64,000 nt of DNA. It comes from Ligustrum vulgare. Lineage: Eukaryota > Streptophyta > Magnoliopsida > Lamiales > Oleaceae. The stretch's first letter is position 1, and each line of letters opens with the position of its first letter. Position numbers and translations under genes: made by a program. This document shows positions 35,034-46,873 of the stretch, piece after piece. The stretch is taken from contig OY743174.1 in assembly GCA_963555705.1 (NCBI GenBank), forward strand, positions 27,469,608 to 27,533,607. Direction: 5' to 3'. The notes below the pieces were generated by a model, which made no database searches, was not told the origin of the DNA, and worked only from the letters and a program-made list of their open reading frames with translations.

Positions 35034-36538
35034 GAAATTGAATCAGTTTAGACATAAAGTAATGGATAATTATTACAAAATTACAATTCAATCCCCTAAT
35101 TTTCATATGATACAACATTAAATTCTTAGCTTCTAATAATTAAAATTTAAATCTCTATTTTCTATCATCTTATCCTTTGAACTTTTGTAATTACAATTTA
35201 ATCCCAATAAAAATATTTTTAAATTAAATCATTATTTGACTTGACCATTTTAATATTTGTCTTCGAGTACATAATTTCTTGACGTTTTGACTAGTATAAC
35301 AATGTGTTGTAACGATCTTACCCCCTTCAAAGAATTTCATCCTCCAAACTCGCTTGATTAAAATATAATCATATGAAGATATTGAACACATATATGACTA
35401 TCACTTACCCACGTTACCTCTTCATTGAATGATTCTCAAAACCTTTGATTGGATATAGATAAAAATCTTTCCCATCTAAAATCAATTCCTCGGTCGAGCT
35501 CTCATCAACTATTTTAAGTTGAACTTCCTTTAATAATACTATTGATATTAGGCATAAATTAAATTTGATACCTTCTTACCAAGCCTTATAATCAAGGATT
35601 TCATTCCTTAATACAGACAATTGTTTTCTCATCAACAAATATTGAACAAATGCTTTAAATATCATCTAAAGGATCAAGATATGATGATCTCAGATTTACG
35701 TTTTAACAAACCTAAGAGAAACTCAATAACTTCCAAATTTGAAGTTCAAGAATGCTACTTTTCATATTCTCCAAAATTTCAGTTTGTATCATCATTTGAA
35801 TTATCCCTTAATCGGGCTCTTTTCCATAATAATGGTTACATATTTGATACCAAATAACTTTCATTTGCCACATTTATCGCAATAAAATAAACTCTCAAAA
35901 TTTCCCAACATCATTTATAACCTCAAAATGGTCATTTCTATCTAGTCCTTATAATCAGCTCCCTGAATGATTAATGATAAATAACCAACCAAATCACTGA
36001 TATAATATCATTTAAACTCTAATTCATGTCTCTCTCTTCACACCAATCTATAACATTTATCATTCTATTTAGAATACTTCTTAAATCCTAATATAAACCT
36101 TTACCATAATTCGAAACATCAATCATCTTTACGTACGGGAGCAAATATTTCAACAAATTTAATCAGTTTTGAGTTCTTGAAACGATTTTTTTTTTCACAT
36201 TTCTTAACAAATTCACACAAATTTTTGCACTCTTTCTATTCTACTAGTCAAATAAAGAGACATTTAACTAACTTCTATAAAACACTAGTAACATTACACT
36301 TATCATCATATCATATGACCTCAATATTTAATAATATCGATTTCCTGAAGATCAAAAAATAATAACCATCATATTTATCACATGAATCTTCATACATCAA
36401 TATACCACTAAGGTTTCATCTATTAATCTCTAAATCTCATTAAATATTGAATTTGACAATTCTTTATTCTTTCTTTAAGAAACAACCGTAATGTGTAGTC
36501 ATTATGAAGTCTATCCTTATTTTCCCGAAACCTCTAAT
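35034..36538 (-). pseudogene. Decayed Gypsy 3' end (minus strand), left part
   Basis: The minus strand around 35360-35420 reads GAAGAGGTAACGTGGGT, like the E-E-V-T-W end of a chromodomain. Then come GAGTTTGGAGGATGAAATTC and a GAAGGGGG polypurine-like tract at about 35320, the usual order at a Tekay/Del pol end. Further right the sequence has no open frames. It was split by the insertion of the element at 36544; the other half starts at 43168. Confidence 0.4.
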
Positions 36539-36543
36539 AATCA
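36539..36543 (+). other. Target-site duplication AATCA, left copy
   Basis: The same five bases follow the right LTR at 43163-43167, showing a clean integrase-mediated insertion and fixing both LTR boundaries. Confidence 0.9.
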
Positions 36544-37339
36544 TGATGTGATCCAGACCACGGATACAAGCCCGCACAAAGATCCGTTGAAAATCAAAGG
36601 AGGGCCGATGACTCGATTGCAAACAAAGAGGGCCAACGAAGCAATGGATAAGCTAGTTCCATTTTGGGACCGAGCCAAAACGACGAGTGGATCAACCCCA
36701 TTCAAGCCGTAGAAGAAAATTGTGAAATTTCAAGAATTACGGCCGTAACATATGGGAACTCACGGCCGTAACCAACCTACTGCTGAAAACTGAATTTTTG
36801 AAGAAATGGATTTACGGCCGTAAGAAGTTTTTATCACGGCCGTAACGAAGCCTCGGGTTAAAAAAACGAGATTTTCAAAATATGGATTACGGCCGTAAAA
36901 AGATTCTCACGGCCGTAACGATGAAACAGAAAGGGTCTTACGGTCGTAAAGGGATGGGTCACGACCGTAAGTAACTATACGCGTAAAATTAGGTTTTTAA
37001 TTATTTCCTAATTTTTGGTTATTTGTTTCCTTATTTAATTAGAACTCTTAACCTAGATTTTGACCCTATTTATAAGGATGTAATTTTCATTATTGATACA
37101 CAACTTTGACATTATTATTGAGAGGCAATTTGCTTTCATACTTTATTCTTTATTGAATAAAATCCGGACTTGCGAGTTTAATTCTTGTTTGTTCAAATCT
37201 TGGGTGAGATTATTGATTGTGTTGGTTGCTTGGTTCAATTAATTTGAATCAATCTCGAAATCGTGATTCTTTGGCGTTCTTGGGTCGATTCCAATAATTT
37301 GTGGGTTGCGTAGCTACAATTGCTACGTGGTTTGCATCA
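36544..37339 (+). repeat. 5' LTR of the CRM-like element
   Basis: 796 bp. Eight TTACGGCCGTAA-type words lie at 36737-36970, upstream of a TATA box (TATTTATAA, 37067-37075). Compared with the 3' LTR it lacks 48 bp that lie between AGTTC repeats in the other copy, and about 27 bp near the end. Confidence 0.93.
36737..36970. repeat. Cluster of eight TTACGGCCGTAA palindromes
   Basis: Words alternate between TTACGGCCGTAA and TCACGGCCGTAA. Two are decayed by C-to-T or G-to-A changes (ACGGTCGTAA, ACGACCGTAA). The intervening text is unrelated, so this is not a simple tandem array. Confidence 0.9.
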
Positions 37340-37341
37340 TC

Positions 37342-37353
37342 TGGTATCAGAGC
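37342..37353 (+). promoter_or_regulatory. Primer-binding site, initiator-Met tRNA type
   Basis: TGGTATCAGAGC lies 2 bp after the 5' LTR. Confidence 0.93.
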
Positions 37354-37919
37354 TTAGGCTCAAAAAATCAAGGTTATATCTTTGTTTTATTTTCTTGAGT
37401 CTTCTTTAATCTTGTTCTTCGTGTTCTTCCAGTTCTTGACTCTTTAATCAAAAAAGTTTTACAAAAAAATTCAATAGTCGTTAATTCCTTCGTTTGTTAT
37501 CCAAATTAAATTTCGTTTGTTTCGTCTTTCTCGAAGTTGAATTTTCGAGAAATCTAAAAAAAAAAAAACGAAAATCCCAAGTCCAAGGAAAAAAAAAATA
37601 GCTGTTATTTGGTTTCCAGAAATATATTCTTGACTCAATCTTAGTTTCCATAAAAAGTGTCAAGTTCTATATCGAGTCTAATTCCATTCTCTAAAGGTCT
37701 TCTTCAAGTTTTCCAAACAGTTCCTAAAATTCTAACTCTTACTCGATTTGAATCATTCGGGCTTAAACTTGTTTGAGTTCGGGTTCGTTCTTTGAAGCAA
37801 TTGGGGTGAAAGCCATTGAGTGGAAAAAGGCATAGAGGTGAGATCAATAGAGGGTAAAAGCCAAATTTGAGTGATACACGAGCGAAATACACGTGAGGCA
37901 TATAATATTTAGTTTTAGG

Positions 37920-39764
37920 ATGTCTGAACAATCTTCTACTACAAAAAAAAACGATCGAGTCAACATGCCGGAAGAGATGGTACAATGGTTTGAGCGGTTG
38001 TTTGGGGATGTGCTAGGTAGGTTAGAAAGACTTGAGCAACCTCGGGAAGTGCCCAATGCCCGTAGGCAAGGTGGGCAAGGTCGTAGAGTAGAGGGGATCG
38101 ATGAGAATGAAGAAGGTAGTGATTTTGACGATGGGGCAATTGTGGATAGAGTAGTTAGGCATGGAAGAAGGGATAGAGATCTTGGTGGCGATAGAATGGA
38201 TGGTAGTATGAGCAACATCAAAATGACAATTCCGTCATTCAAGGGTAGGAGTGATCTGGAAGCATACCTAGAATGGGAAAAGAAGATGGAATTAATTTTC
38301 AATTGCTACACTTATTCGGAAGAGAAAAAGGTTAAGGTAGCTGTACTTGAATTCTCCGATTACGCTATTACTTGGTGGGATCAATTGGTGACTTCTAGGA
38401 GGAGGAATCGCGCGAGGCCCGTTAGTACTTGGGATGAGTTAAAAGCTATCATGAGAAAGAGGTTCGTTCCTAGTCATTACCATCGGGAGCTTCATCAAAA
38501 ATTACAAAGTCTATACCAAGGATCAAATAGTGTGGAGGATTATCATAAGGAGATGGAGATGTTGATGATTAGAGCTAATGTAGAAGAGGATAGGGAGGCT
38601 ACGATGGCTCGATTTTTGAATGGGTTGAATAGGGATATAGCTAATGTGGTTGAACTACAACATTATTTGGAGATGGAAGATATGTTGCACATGGCTATAA
38701 AGGTGGAGAAGCAAATAAAGAAAAAGGGAACATCAAGGTATCAATCTGGTTCTAATTCTTCTTAGAAGCCGAAGTGGGAAAGTAAAGGAGATGGGACTGT
38801 TTCTAAAGGGAAGTTTGAAGCATCAAAAGGGAAGTTTGAGGCACCAAAAGGGAAGGAGGAACAAGCTAATAAACTCGTACCTAAAGGGGAACCTCAACCA
38901 TCTAGGAGTAGAGACATTCAATGCTTCAAATGTTTGGGGAGAGGACATGTGGCATCTCAATGTCCTAATAGGTGAGTGATACTTGTACGGAAGGATGGAG
39001 CCATGGAGAGTGATAGTGAGGAAGAGGATTATAGCGATATACCGGCATTGGAGGAAATATGTGATGATGAGGATGTGTTATCCGGGGAGCATGGCGAGTT
39101 ATTAGTGGCAAGGAGAGCTCTTAGTGCTCAAATCAACACGGATGATTTGGAACAACAACGGGATAACATATTCCGTACACGATGTCGCATTAATAACAAG
39201 GTATGTAGTATGATTATTGATGGTGGTAGTTGCACTAAAGTTTCTAGTACTATACTTGTTGAAAAATTAGGATTACCTTTGTTAAAACATCCTAAACCTT
39301 ATAGGCTTCAATGGTTAAATGATAGTGGAGAAATTAAGGTGAATAGGAGGGTGTTGGTGAGTTTTTCTATTGGTAGCTATATGGATGATGTTATGTGTGA
39401 TGTGGTTCCTATGCATGCCGGACACATTTTGTTGGGTAGACCTTGGCAATATGATAGGAAGGTAATGCATGATGGGTATAAAAATAGGTATAGCTTTACC
39501 AAAGGGGGAAAAACCATTACACTTGCACCATTGACACCGTCACAAGTGTATGAAGATCAAATAAAATTGAAAAATGATGAAGAAAAAATATTGAGGGAAA
39601 ATGAGAGAAAGAGAGTTGAGGCCACGACCTCAGAAAAAGGAGAGGAAAAGAGAGTTGGAGCCACGACTCCAGAAAAGGAGAGGCGAGAGAAAAAAGGAGT
39701 GTTGGGGTACATACCTCAGAAAAAGGAGAGGGAGCGAAGAGTGCCAGAAAAAGAAGAAAAATGA
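37920..39764 (+). pseudogene. gag - protease of the CRM-like element, two nonsense codons
   Basis: The start is placed at the ATG of MSEQSSTTKK, because the related frame at 55226 begins MSDREVSTSSS at the same place; an ATG nine codons upstream is less likely. A charged N-terminal part is followed by the Gypsy gag domain (about residues 95-230; motifs EAYLEWEKK, WWDQLV, VEDYHKEME). A CCHC knuckle (CFKCLGRGHVASQC) begins at 38922. The aspartic protease motif IDGGSCT has its Asp codon at 39219, and GHILLGRPW follows. The reading frame is constant, but TAG at 38763-38765 and TGA at 38973-38975 interrupt it; both could come from C-to-T changes (CAG, CGA). The end is Glu/Lys-rich. RT begins in another frame at an ATGA overlap, 39761-39764, which I read as a frameshift mutation, because the related element keeps one frame there. 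Confidence 0.9.
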
Positions 39765-41224
39765 GTTTCTACGCAAAAGGGAGTGAAATCAAGAAAGCAT
39801 TCATGGAAGAATGGCCAATGGTCCTTCTACTATACATGGAATCATTCCTTGCATTTGATGAAACTAACAAATCCCTCCCTAGTTTGGCTATTTCTCTCTT
39901 GCAGGAATTTGACGATGTATTTCCCGATAACATACCTAGTGGGTTACCACCCATTCGAGGTATTGAACATCAAATCGATTTTGTACCTGGAGCAGTCATT
40001 CCAAACCGCCCCGCTTATCGAAGTAACCCCGAGGAGACAAAGGAGCTTCAAAGGCAAGTGGAGGACTTGATAAGCAAAGGGTATATAAGGGAAAGTATGA
40101 GTCCATGTGCCATCCTCGTGTTACTTGTACCCAAAAAGGACGGGACTTGGAGAATGTGTGTTGATTGTAGGGCCATCAACAACATAACGGTAAAGTATCG
40201 TCATCCTATTCCTAGGTTAGATGATATGTTGGATGAATTGCATGGCTCTAGCATATTTAGTAAAATTGACCTTAAGAGTGGTTATCATCAAATTCGAATG
40301 AAAGAAGGAGATGAGTGGAAAACTGCTTTTAAAACTAAGTATGGCCTGTATGAATGGTTAGTAATGCCTTTTGGACTTACTAATGCACCTAGCACATTTA
40401 TGCGTTTAATGAATCATGTTTTACGTGCATTTATAGGTAAATTCGTTGTAGTTTACTTCGATGATATCTTGATATATAGTAAAAATTTGAATGAGCATGT
40501 GGAGCATGTTAGGTGTGTGCTTGTGGTTTTAAGACAAGAGCAACTTTTTACTAATTTTAAAAAGTGTGATTTTTGCATGGAAAAAGTTGTGTTTCTTGGC
40601 TAAACTGAGATTAGAAGTTTTCATGGCTTGGCTAGTTTTTATAGGCACTTTGTTAAAAATTTTAGCACGATTGCCGCACCACTCACAGAAATTGTCAAAA
40701 AAAGTGTAGGTTTTAAAAGGGGAGTAGAACAGGAACATGCATTTGAAACAATCAAAAACATGTTTTGTAAAGCACCGGTTTTATCACTTCCTAACTTTGA
40801 CAAGGCTTTTGAGATTGAATGTGATGCCTCAGGGCTAGGCATTGGAGCTATTTTAATGCAGGATCAAAGGCCAATCGCCTATTTTAGCGAAAAACTAAAA
40901 GGGGCTGCACTTAATTACCCCACATATGACAAGGAGTTATACTCACTTGTGCGCGCTTTGGAGACATGGCAACATTACTTGTGGCAACGGGAGTTCGTGA
41001 TACACACTGATCATGAATCCTTGAAGCGTTTGAGGGGTCAAGCTAAGCTGAGTAAGAGACATGCAAGGTGGGTAGAATTCATCGAAACATTTCCCTATGT
41101 CATCCGATACAAACAAGGTAAGGAAAATGTGGTGGCAGATGCATTGTCTCGAAGGTATGGTTCTTTAAACATGATGATTATTTACTTCGAGAAAATAAAT
41201 TGTGTGTCCCTAGGTGTTCAATGA
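39761..41224 (+). pseudogene. Reverse transcriptase - RNase H of the CRM-like element
   Basis: The RT palm is clear: [36 protein letters not shown], and the catalytic YFDD at 40454-40465. After KVVFLG there is a stop (TAA 40601-40603), and the next residues ([13 protein letters not shown]) belong about 25-30 codons further on in related proteins, so an in-frame deletion has removed the RT thumb linker. RNase H follows in the same frame: [19 protein letters not shown] and VADALSRR. Near 41190 the frame shifts before the integrase. The enzyme would copy the element's RNA in the particle; this copy cannot make an uninterrupted protein. Confidence 0.92.
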
Positions 41225-42594
41225 GGGAGTTACTTGTGAGAGAGGCCCATAGTGGAGGTTTAATGGGTCATTTTGGGGTTAAAAAGACCATTGAAATCCT
41301 AAGTGAACATTTCTATTGGCCTAAGATGAAGATTGATGTGGTTCGGGTTTGTAATAGATGAATTACTTGTAAAAAAGCTAAATCTAGGATTAAACCCCAT
41401 GGGTTATATATGCCTTTACCCGTCCCTAGTGAACCTTGGGTCGATATCTCTATGGATTTTGTTTTGGGATTACCTAGGACTAAGAAGGGAAGAGATTCAA
41501 TTTTTGTGGTAGTAAATCGCTTTAGTAAAATGCCATATTTCATACCATGCCACAAAACTGATGATGGTACTAACATAACTGAAATTTTCTTTCGGGAAGT
41601 CGTGCGCTTACATGGGGTTCCTAAAAGTATTATCTCGGATAGGGATGTTAAATTCCTTAGTCATTTTTGGAGAGTCTTGTGGAACAAGCTAGGAACAGAA
41701 CTACTTTTTTCTACAACTTGTCACCCACGGACCGATGGGCAAACCGAGGTAGTAAATAGGACAATGATTCAATTGTTGCGCACGATAATCAATAAAAATA
41801 TGAAAAATTGGGAAGAGTGTTTACCATTTATTGAATTTGCATATAATAGGGCTATACATTCTACTACTTCTTGTTCACCATTTGAAATTGTGTATGGTTT
41901 TAATCCGCTAACACCATTGGATTTAATTCCTTTACCTGTGAATGAACGTAGTAGCTTAGATGGAAAGAAAAAGGCTGAAATGGTTAAATCACTCCACGAA
42001 AAAGTGAGGTTGGCGATTGAAAAGAAGAATGAACATTATGCATCGCAGGCTAACAAGGGGAGAAAAGGCGTCATATTTGAGCCCGGTGATTGGGTTTGGG
42101 TACATTTGAGAAAGGAGCGGTTTTTAGAACAACGCAAGTCAAAGTTACAACCGCGAGGAGATGGTCCATTCCAAGTGATTGAAAGGATCAACAACAATGC
42201 CTATAAAATCGATCTTCTTGGTGAGTATAATGTTTCGGCTTCATTTAATGTTTTTGATCTATCTCCGTTTGATGCAGGTACAGATTCGAGGTCGAATCCT
42301 TTCGAAGAGGGAGGGGATGATGTGATCCAGACCACGGATACAAGCCTGTACAAAGATCCGTTGAAAATGAAAGGAGGGCCGATGACTCTATTGCAAACAA
42401 AGAGGGCCAACGAAGCAATGGATAAGCTAGTTCAAGGAACAATGGCCAAAACAATGTTCGTGTCATCAAAAGAAGCAAGTTCCATGTTGGGACCGAGCCA
42501 AAACGACGAGTGGATCAACCTCATTCAAGCCGTCGAAGAAAATTGTGAAATTTCAATAATTACGGCCGTAACATATGGGAGCTCACGGCCGTAA
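41200..42594 (+). pseudogene. Integrase of the CRM-like element, reading into the 3' LTR
   Basis: Frame 1 opens near 41200 with the zinc-binding region (HSGGLMGHFGVKK). TGA at 41359-41361 replaces a cysteine codon of the second zinc pair. The core is open from 41410: [11 protein letters not shown] (first Asp), SDRDVKF (second Asp) and [13 protein letters not shown] (Glu). A GPF-containing C-terminal domain follows ([13 protein letters not shown]). After [12 protein letters not shown] the frame crosses the LTR start at 42318 and runs 92 more codons, through [15 protein letters not shown], to a stop at 42592-42594. Many plant Gypsy polyproteins end with a GPMTR-like tail, so the reading into the LTR is probably authentic; CRM elements are described with such an arrangement. 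Confidence 0.9.
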
Positions 42595-43162
42595 CCAACC
42601 TATTGCTGAAAACTGAATTTTTGAAGAAATGGATTTACAGCCGTAAGAAGTTTTTATCACGGCCGTAAAAAGAGTCTCACGGCCGTAAAAAGAGTCTCAC
42701 GGCCGTAATGATGAAACAGAAAGGGTCTTACGGCCGTAAAGGGATGGGTCACGGCCGTAAGTAACTATACGCATAAAATTAGGTTTTTAATTATTTTCTT
42801 ATTTTTGGTTATTTGTTTCCTTGTTTAATTAGAACTCTTAACCTGGATTTTGACCCTATTTATAGGGATGTAATTTTCATTATTGATACACAACTTTGAT
42901 ATTATTATTGAGAGGCAATTTGCTTTCATACTTTATTCTTTATTGAATAAAATCCGAACTTGCGAGTTTAATTCTTGTTTGTTCAAATCTTGGGTGAGAT
43001 TTATTTTTATTGTGATCAAGAGATCAGCATATCTATTGATTGTGTTGGTTGCTTGGTTCAATTAATTTGAATCAATCTCAAAATCGTGATTCTTTGGCGT
43101 TCTTGGGTCGATTCCAATAATTTGTGGGTTGCGTAGCTACAATTGCTACGTGGTTTGCATCA
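42318..43162 (+). repeat. 3' LTR of the CRM-like element
   Basis: 845 bp with the same ends as the left LTR. Its palindrome cluster (42560-42760) also has eight words but a different internal arrangement: two neighbouring AAAAGAGTCTCACGGCCG units are duplicated and a segment present in the 5' LTR is missing. Confidence 0.93.
42560..42760. repeat. Cluster of eight TTACGGCCGTAA palindromes, 3' LTR
   Basis: Seven words keep CGGCCG and one reads ACAGCCG. The first 77 bases of the cluster lie next to or inside the polyprotein tail, the rest is non-coding. Confidence 0.9.
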
Positions 43163-43167
43163 AATCA
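43163..43167 (+). other. Target-site duplication AATCA, right copy
   Basis: Matches 36539-36543. Confidence 0.9.
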
Positions 43168-43917
43168 AATAACCCAAAAATAGTCAAAATGGTAGAAGTC
43201 GCATGAATGTTAGTTTCCTCAATGCCTATATACACAACAACATATTGTTCTCTACAAATCAACATTCAACATAATATCATCTGCTTATCCTATGCAAGAA
43301 TCTTATCATATATTTCATTTATACACCATTGTGATTTCTAATATCCTCCAATATAAGTAGTCAAAACGTACTACAAAATTCAAATAATATAAATGAACAA
43401 TTAGCTCCCAAATAATTAAGATTCTTCACATGAATGCCACAACATTTTCTACACTTATCTTATAAGTTATAACTTGATATTTTCATATGTATACATCAAA
43501 TTATCATATAACCCCACATATTTATTGATACTTTAAGTGGTTGTATACTTTGTAACTTTGAATTTCTATAAATAAACAATCTGCAAAATCATCAAAATTC
43601 TCACTCTATATGGATAATTTGTTTAAGGTTTCTACTCTTAGTATATACTAGGTCACATCCACCACAATGATAATAAACAATTAATAAATCTTTCTATCAT
43701 CTTATCCTTGAAAATAATATCTTTCCATACTAATTGCTTGAGAATCTACCAAAAATATTCTTCTATAATCTCGACTTTCATACCTTCGAGTAATAACACG
43801 AGTTTAAGATAGAGTTGAGAGCCTGTGATTTCAAACAACATGACATGTGATTACACATGAAATATGAATGATATGCTAATGCATAAACAATGAAAACTTC
43901 AAGACTCTATAAACTAT
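43168..43917 (-). pseudogene. Decayed Gypsy internal region (minus strand), right part
   Basis: This continues the host element split at 36539-43167. No open frame remains. It is bounded on the right by a minus-strand primer-binding site, so it would be the 5' end of the internal region; with the left part only about 2 kb of internal sequence is left. Confidence 0.35.
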
Positions 43918-43929
43918 GCTCTGATAACA
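43918..43929 (-). promoter_or_regulatory. Primer-binding site, Met-tRNA type, minus strand
   Basis: The minus strand reads TGTTATCAGAGC, 11 of 12 bases of the usual site, one base after an LTR end GTGTCCA. Confidence 0.6.
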
Positions 43930-43930
43930 A

Positions 43931-44639
43931 TGGACACGACCCGTTCCGAAAACACCCTAATGGACTCAAGACATAACATGCGCCGATTATGGATGCAAGC
44001 TAGATACTTGGACCATCACTAAGGCTGACTGCTATCTACTACTAATCATATGATAAATAATGAAAAATTATTTTATGTTAAAAGAATGTGAGCCCAAATT
44101 GATATTTAAATGCTCAATTTCAAATGACAAAATATCCTAAATATGTCATGTGTTGAGCTCCAAATAAACAAGCTCTTCAGACTTCAAAAACTCAACCATT
44201 AAAGTATTAAGAATTGATAATTTATTAGAATCTTGTAATGTTGGGTTTGATGAATTATGCAAATTATTTGGAATATTAAGATAAATAACTGTAACACACT
44301 CCACAATAAAATAGCTTAGCTAAAAGAATGAATAGAACTATTGTTAAGAAAGTAACATGTATCCTTTTAAGTTCTAGCCTCCTAAAGTCATTTTAGGGAG
44401 AGGCCACAAAAATTGCTGCTAATTGAGAAATAGAAGCCCTCCTAGTGCTATTCACTTCAAAACTCTTGAAGAGAATGAAATGGAAAACCTATAGAACTCA
44501 ATAATTTAAGAGTCCTTGGATGTATGTTTCGCACTAGAATGAAGGAAAATTAGAGCCTAGAGCTCTAAAGTGTGTCTACCTAGGTTATGTTGAGAAGGTG
44601 AATTGGTATAGACTCTGGGTAAGGAAAAAAAAAGGGTTA
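43931..44639 (-). repeat. Probable 5' LTR of the decayed minus-strand Gypsy element
   Basis: The minus strand ends ...GGAACGGGTCGTGTCCA at 43931 beside the primer site. I find no clear second copy near 34.9-35.3 kb and cannot fix the outer boundary; part of this stretch may be unrelated. Confidence 0.35.
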
Positions 44640-45420
44640 AAAGTCGGAAATCCTATATGATGAAACTGTTAGAAAGATTTGTCGTGTCTGATGATAAAAG
44701 TGTAAGTTTATCTTTAGGAACTCAATTTAGAACTTTTGCTCAGCAGTTTCATAAGTCTAAAGAAGAAGTTGAGGTTGGAACTGTAATGTACCTAATGATC
44801 TATTCATGACCTGATTTTATGTATTCTATAAGTGTACTTAGCAGAATATAGCTAATCCTAGTGAGATACAACAGGAAGCTGTGAAGTGTCTTCTTAGGTG
44901 TATTAAAGAAATTTCTAATTTAGGAATAAAGTTTAAATGCAACTTAGGGCATTAAACTGAGGGGATATACTGATACTGATTATGCAGGTGACAAAGATAA
45001 CAGAATAACCACTTGTGTCTATGTATATAGTATATGTAATTTATGTGTAAGATGGAAATCCAAGCTTCAGAAAATTGTTGCCTTGTCATCCACTAGAGCA
45101 GATAAATAATTGCTACAAATGTTATAAAAGAGGGAGTTTAGTTTAAAGGCCTATTACATGAATTTGAATTTATTAATAGAGAAATTGTTCTTTTTTCTGA
45201 TAGTCTATATGCTATAAAAAATAAGTAGAAATCATGTATTACATAATAGGTCTAACACATGCTGATGTTAGATTCCATTTTATTAGAGATGTGTCTTCAC
45301 AAAGTGTTGTGAAACTTGAAAAACCTCTAATCATTTTAATCATGTTGATGTAGGTACATAAGTGTTGTCTTTAAACAAGTTCTAGGACTATTTAGATTAG
45401 TCAATTTCAGCACTTGCTGA
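44640..45420 (+). pseudogene. Copia RT C-terminus and RNase H relic
   Basis: Degenerate Copia text is readable across stops: RT thumb-like YLMKLLERF and GTVMYLM (about 44650-44860), then RNase H-like GYTDTDYAGD and WKSKLQKIVALSSTRAD (about 44955-45110), then the HVL-HNRSNT / HADVRFHF region (45230-45300). There are many stop codons and frame changes. It directly precedes an LTR start, as expected for the end of a Copia polyprotein. Confidence 0.75.
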
Positions 45421-45478
45421 TTCGTATATCATGACTTTGAGAAACCACTGTAACGAATCATTGTACCAAGGTGAAGAT

Positions 45479-46021
45479 TGTTGGAATATATGTTATATTG
45501 TTTGACCGCTGACCAAAATGATGTGACTGTAGACCAAGTTGGAATCAGTTAAAGAGATGAAAACGGGTTGTATAACTTAATTGGCAAAGTTTTGTTGAAA
45601 ATCGTGTGTCTTTCATGCTTTTGTTAGTGGATGTATTAATTGGGATGCTGCTAAGTATCAACCCCAACACCATTGGACTGGATGGCCCTCTGGTTGCTTC
45701 CATATACATCCAGTCCGTTGGTTCATTATCTCTTTCAATTTGGATTATGTGCTCTTTCTCAGACTTCTGGTTTTATGGCTTTAAGTTATGTACTTTTCTC
45801 TCTAAGTTCACAGAGATACTTCATCTTCTACTACTCTTTTTGGGTTGTGATACTTGTGTCATATCTGTAGTCTAGTGAGGGTTGGTTTATTATGGTGTTA
45901 TTGAGTGAACATTAACCAAAGTAAGAGAAAGAGATAGGCGTTTTCTATGTAATTTAGGTGATTATTCTTGTGGTTCCCAAATATGTTTCTTGGATGATTC
46001 AATTCCATTTTAAAGCAGTTG
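45479..46021 (+). repeat. Copia 3' LTR relic
   Basis: It starts TGTTGGAATATATG after GGTGAAGAT, the typical Copia polypurine/LTR junction. It contains promoter-like text but no certain end; 46021 is only where the next element's LTR may begin. Confidence 0.5.
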
Positions 46022-46690
46022 TGTTGACATATAAAAATGATCCCCAATGTAGGACTTCAAGGAATAGGTCTAAAAGGACCCACTTAGAGGCCCAAAGCGG
46101 AAGTGCTGAGCGAGAGTCTTTCATCGCTCAATTCTTGAAGGCCAAAGCAACGTCTAGTGTCTGGGCAAGTGAAGCAGTCCATTATAACATAAAGTGCCAG
46201 CTATTAGACATCTAATGAGAAGTCCTATTACACATACCATGATCCAAGATTACACATCCCATGATTCAAGATATCGATTACAAGCAATTAGATAATGGAG
46301 TTAATGGCAATAGTTATATTAGCAGTTTTTGGAAGATTATCCATCACGGGAAAAGTTTGCAGTTATTGGACGAAAGCCATTTTTTATGTGAGAATAAAGG
46401 AAACCATCGCTGATGTCTAAAAGGAAAAAGAGAATGCAGAGACAAGGACCAAGAAATCACTCTCAAAATAGAGAATCATGTAATTTCATTTCTTTTAATT
46501 TTCTACAAGATTTGCTTACTTTGCATTTTCGTGTGCTTGTGCCTCTTGGAGGTATTTGGTTTAATGTTGCAGTAAAAAGATCTTTCAAATAAAACACCTC
46601 TTGTTGGGACTTTGTCTCAAAAGGTTGTTGTTCCTTATATATTGTCTGAATCCTTTTAATTGTTAGCGGAAGTTTATTCTACGTGAAACA
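46022..46690 (+). repeat. 5' LTR of a Tat/Ogre-like element (start uncertain)
   Basis: The end is fixed: ...ACGTGAAACA followed by a primer-binding site. The start is placed at TGTTGACAT on the TG...CA rule only. Inside is a plausible polyadenylation-rich stretch (46440-46640). Confidence 0.5.
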
Positions 46691-46693
46691 ATT

Positions 46694-46710
46694 TGGCACG
46701 CCAGTGGGAC
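46694..46710 (+). promoter_or_regulatory. Primer-binding site of the Tat/Ogre-like element
   Basis: TGGCACGCCAGTGGGAC, 3 bp after the LTR end, matches the style of primer sites in plant Tat-type elements (TGGCACGCCCAGTGGG). One C of the usual CCC appears missing. Confidence 0.7.
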
Positions 46711-46873
46711 AAAACTTTGTTATTGGAAGATACAAAAATTGAAGCAATATGCCTCATAAAAATTCCAATAAAGAGCCTGCCATCCAACGACTAGTCCATC
46801 TGTAATCAAGCAATTTGAGGATCAGCAAAGTACTCCAAGAACAAAGGGACAAAATCAAAGTCGTTATGAACCA

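Larger units (their letters stand above)
36544..43162 (+). mobile_element. CRM-like Ty3/Gypsy retrotransposon, structurally complete but mutated
   Basis: LTRs 36544-37339 and 42318-43162 both start TGATGTGATCC and end TTGCATCA, giving 5-bp inverted ends TGATG/CATCA. A Met-tRNA primer-binding site, gag, protease, RT, RNase H and integrase follow in Gypsy order, with target duplication AATCA. The TGATG...CATCA ends, the DGGSCT protease motif and a polyprotein reading on into the 3' LTR are all features I associate with the CRM (centromeric) chromovirus lineage; this is a family inference to be tested by an RT tree. At least three in-frame stops, two frameshifts and one deletion make it non-autonomous. 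Confidence 0.9.

Noticed and set aside
39761..39764. ATGA overlap as a programmed frameshift or reinitiation between gag-pro and pol
   Set aside because: The related element keeps a single frame across the same point and the sequence is A-rich, so an indel mutation is simpler.
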